From Chloroflexota bacterium (GTDB lineage Bacteria > Chloroflexota > Limnocylindria > Limnocylindrales > CSP1-4), in NCBI GenBank assembly GCA_003157175.1, contig PMIQ01000243.1, positions 2,064 through 8,036 on the forward strand: a DNA stretch of 5,973 bases. The letters are read 5' to 3'. The position numbers and the translations under genes were made by a program. Positions 5,892-5,973 of this stretch are shown piece after piece. The number at the start of each line of letters is the position of its first letter. Within the stretch, counting starts at the first letter, position 1. The notes beneath the pieces were generated by a model. The model had not been told where the DNA came from. It saw only the letters and a program-made list of their open reading frames with translations, and made no database searches.

Positions 5892-5973
5892 TCGTCGGCG
5901 GGCGGGTCCGCTTCACGGCGGCCGGCCGAGCTCTCAAGCACCGCAATTTCCGGCTCTTCTTCTTCGGCCAGCT
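5888..5973 (+). CDS. Second MFS transporter, N-terminal 28 residues only (runs off the right edge)
   Basis: ATG 5888 overlaps the stop of the DHA2 transporter (ATGA) and opens a frame that runs to the window end. The visible residues end in AGRALKHRNFRLFFFGQ. The A-L-x-H-R-N-F-R-L-F-F-x-G-Q pattern is a hallmark of the start of 12-helix MFS permeases of the enterobactin-exporter-like (MFS_3) group, where helix 1 begins right after it. The rest of the protein is outside the window, so family assignment rests on this short motif and on its place in an efflux operon. It would make the third gene of the MerR unit and a second, differently built pump in it. Confidence 0.8.
   Translation, partial: MIVGGRVRFTAAGRALKHRNFRLFFFGQ

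Overview
The window is high-GC bacterial DNA with strong third-position G/C bias, so long shadow ORFs are common. It carries one gene on the minus strand and five on the plus strand. Promoter style (a candidate leaderless start and an ECF-type promoter), high GC and an Asp-box protein rich in Ser/Pro linkers would fit a Chloroflexota or Actinomycetota member. No rRNA or other lineage marker is present, so this is only an inference.

Layout. Positions 1-605 (minus) hold the N-terminal 201 residues of an unrecognised, probably coiled-coil protein that runs off the left edge. A divergent intergenic region of about 130 bases follows, with a small direct repeat around a palindrome and a candidate ECF-type promoter. 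Positions 733-1263 (plus) encode an ECF sigma factor. Its last 4 bases overlap the start of an 853-residue protein (1260-3821). That protein has a short charged cytoplasmic N-terminus, one membrane helix, a Ser/Pro/Thr-rich linker and a large extracytoplasmic region with 13 Asp-box motifs, probably two seven-bladed beta-propellers. A gap of about 110 bases then holds a GC-rich tandem duplication and a candidate MerR-type promoter/operator. Next come a MerR-family regulator (3934-4401), a 14-helix DHA2-type MFS exporter (4398-5891) and the first 28 residues of a second MFS transporter (5888 to the right edge). Each of these joins overlaps by 4 bases.

How the genes may work together. There appear to be two units. 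The first (733-3821) looks like a sigma factor with a translationally coupled membrane partner whose outer half is an Asp-box propeller. By analogy with other sigma/anti-sigma pairs this would be an envelope-sensing transcription switch, but the inner domain lacks the zinc anti-sigma motif, so the anti-sigma role is inferred. The second (3934 onward) looks like a ligand-responsive MerR regulator controlling an efflux operon with two different MFS pumps. The sigma/propeller pair is the part most likely to be undescribed.
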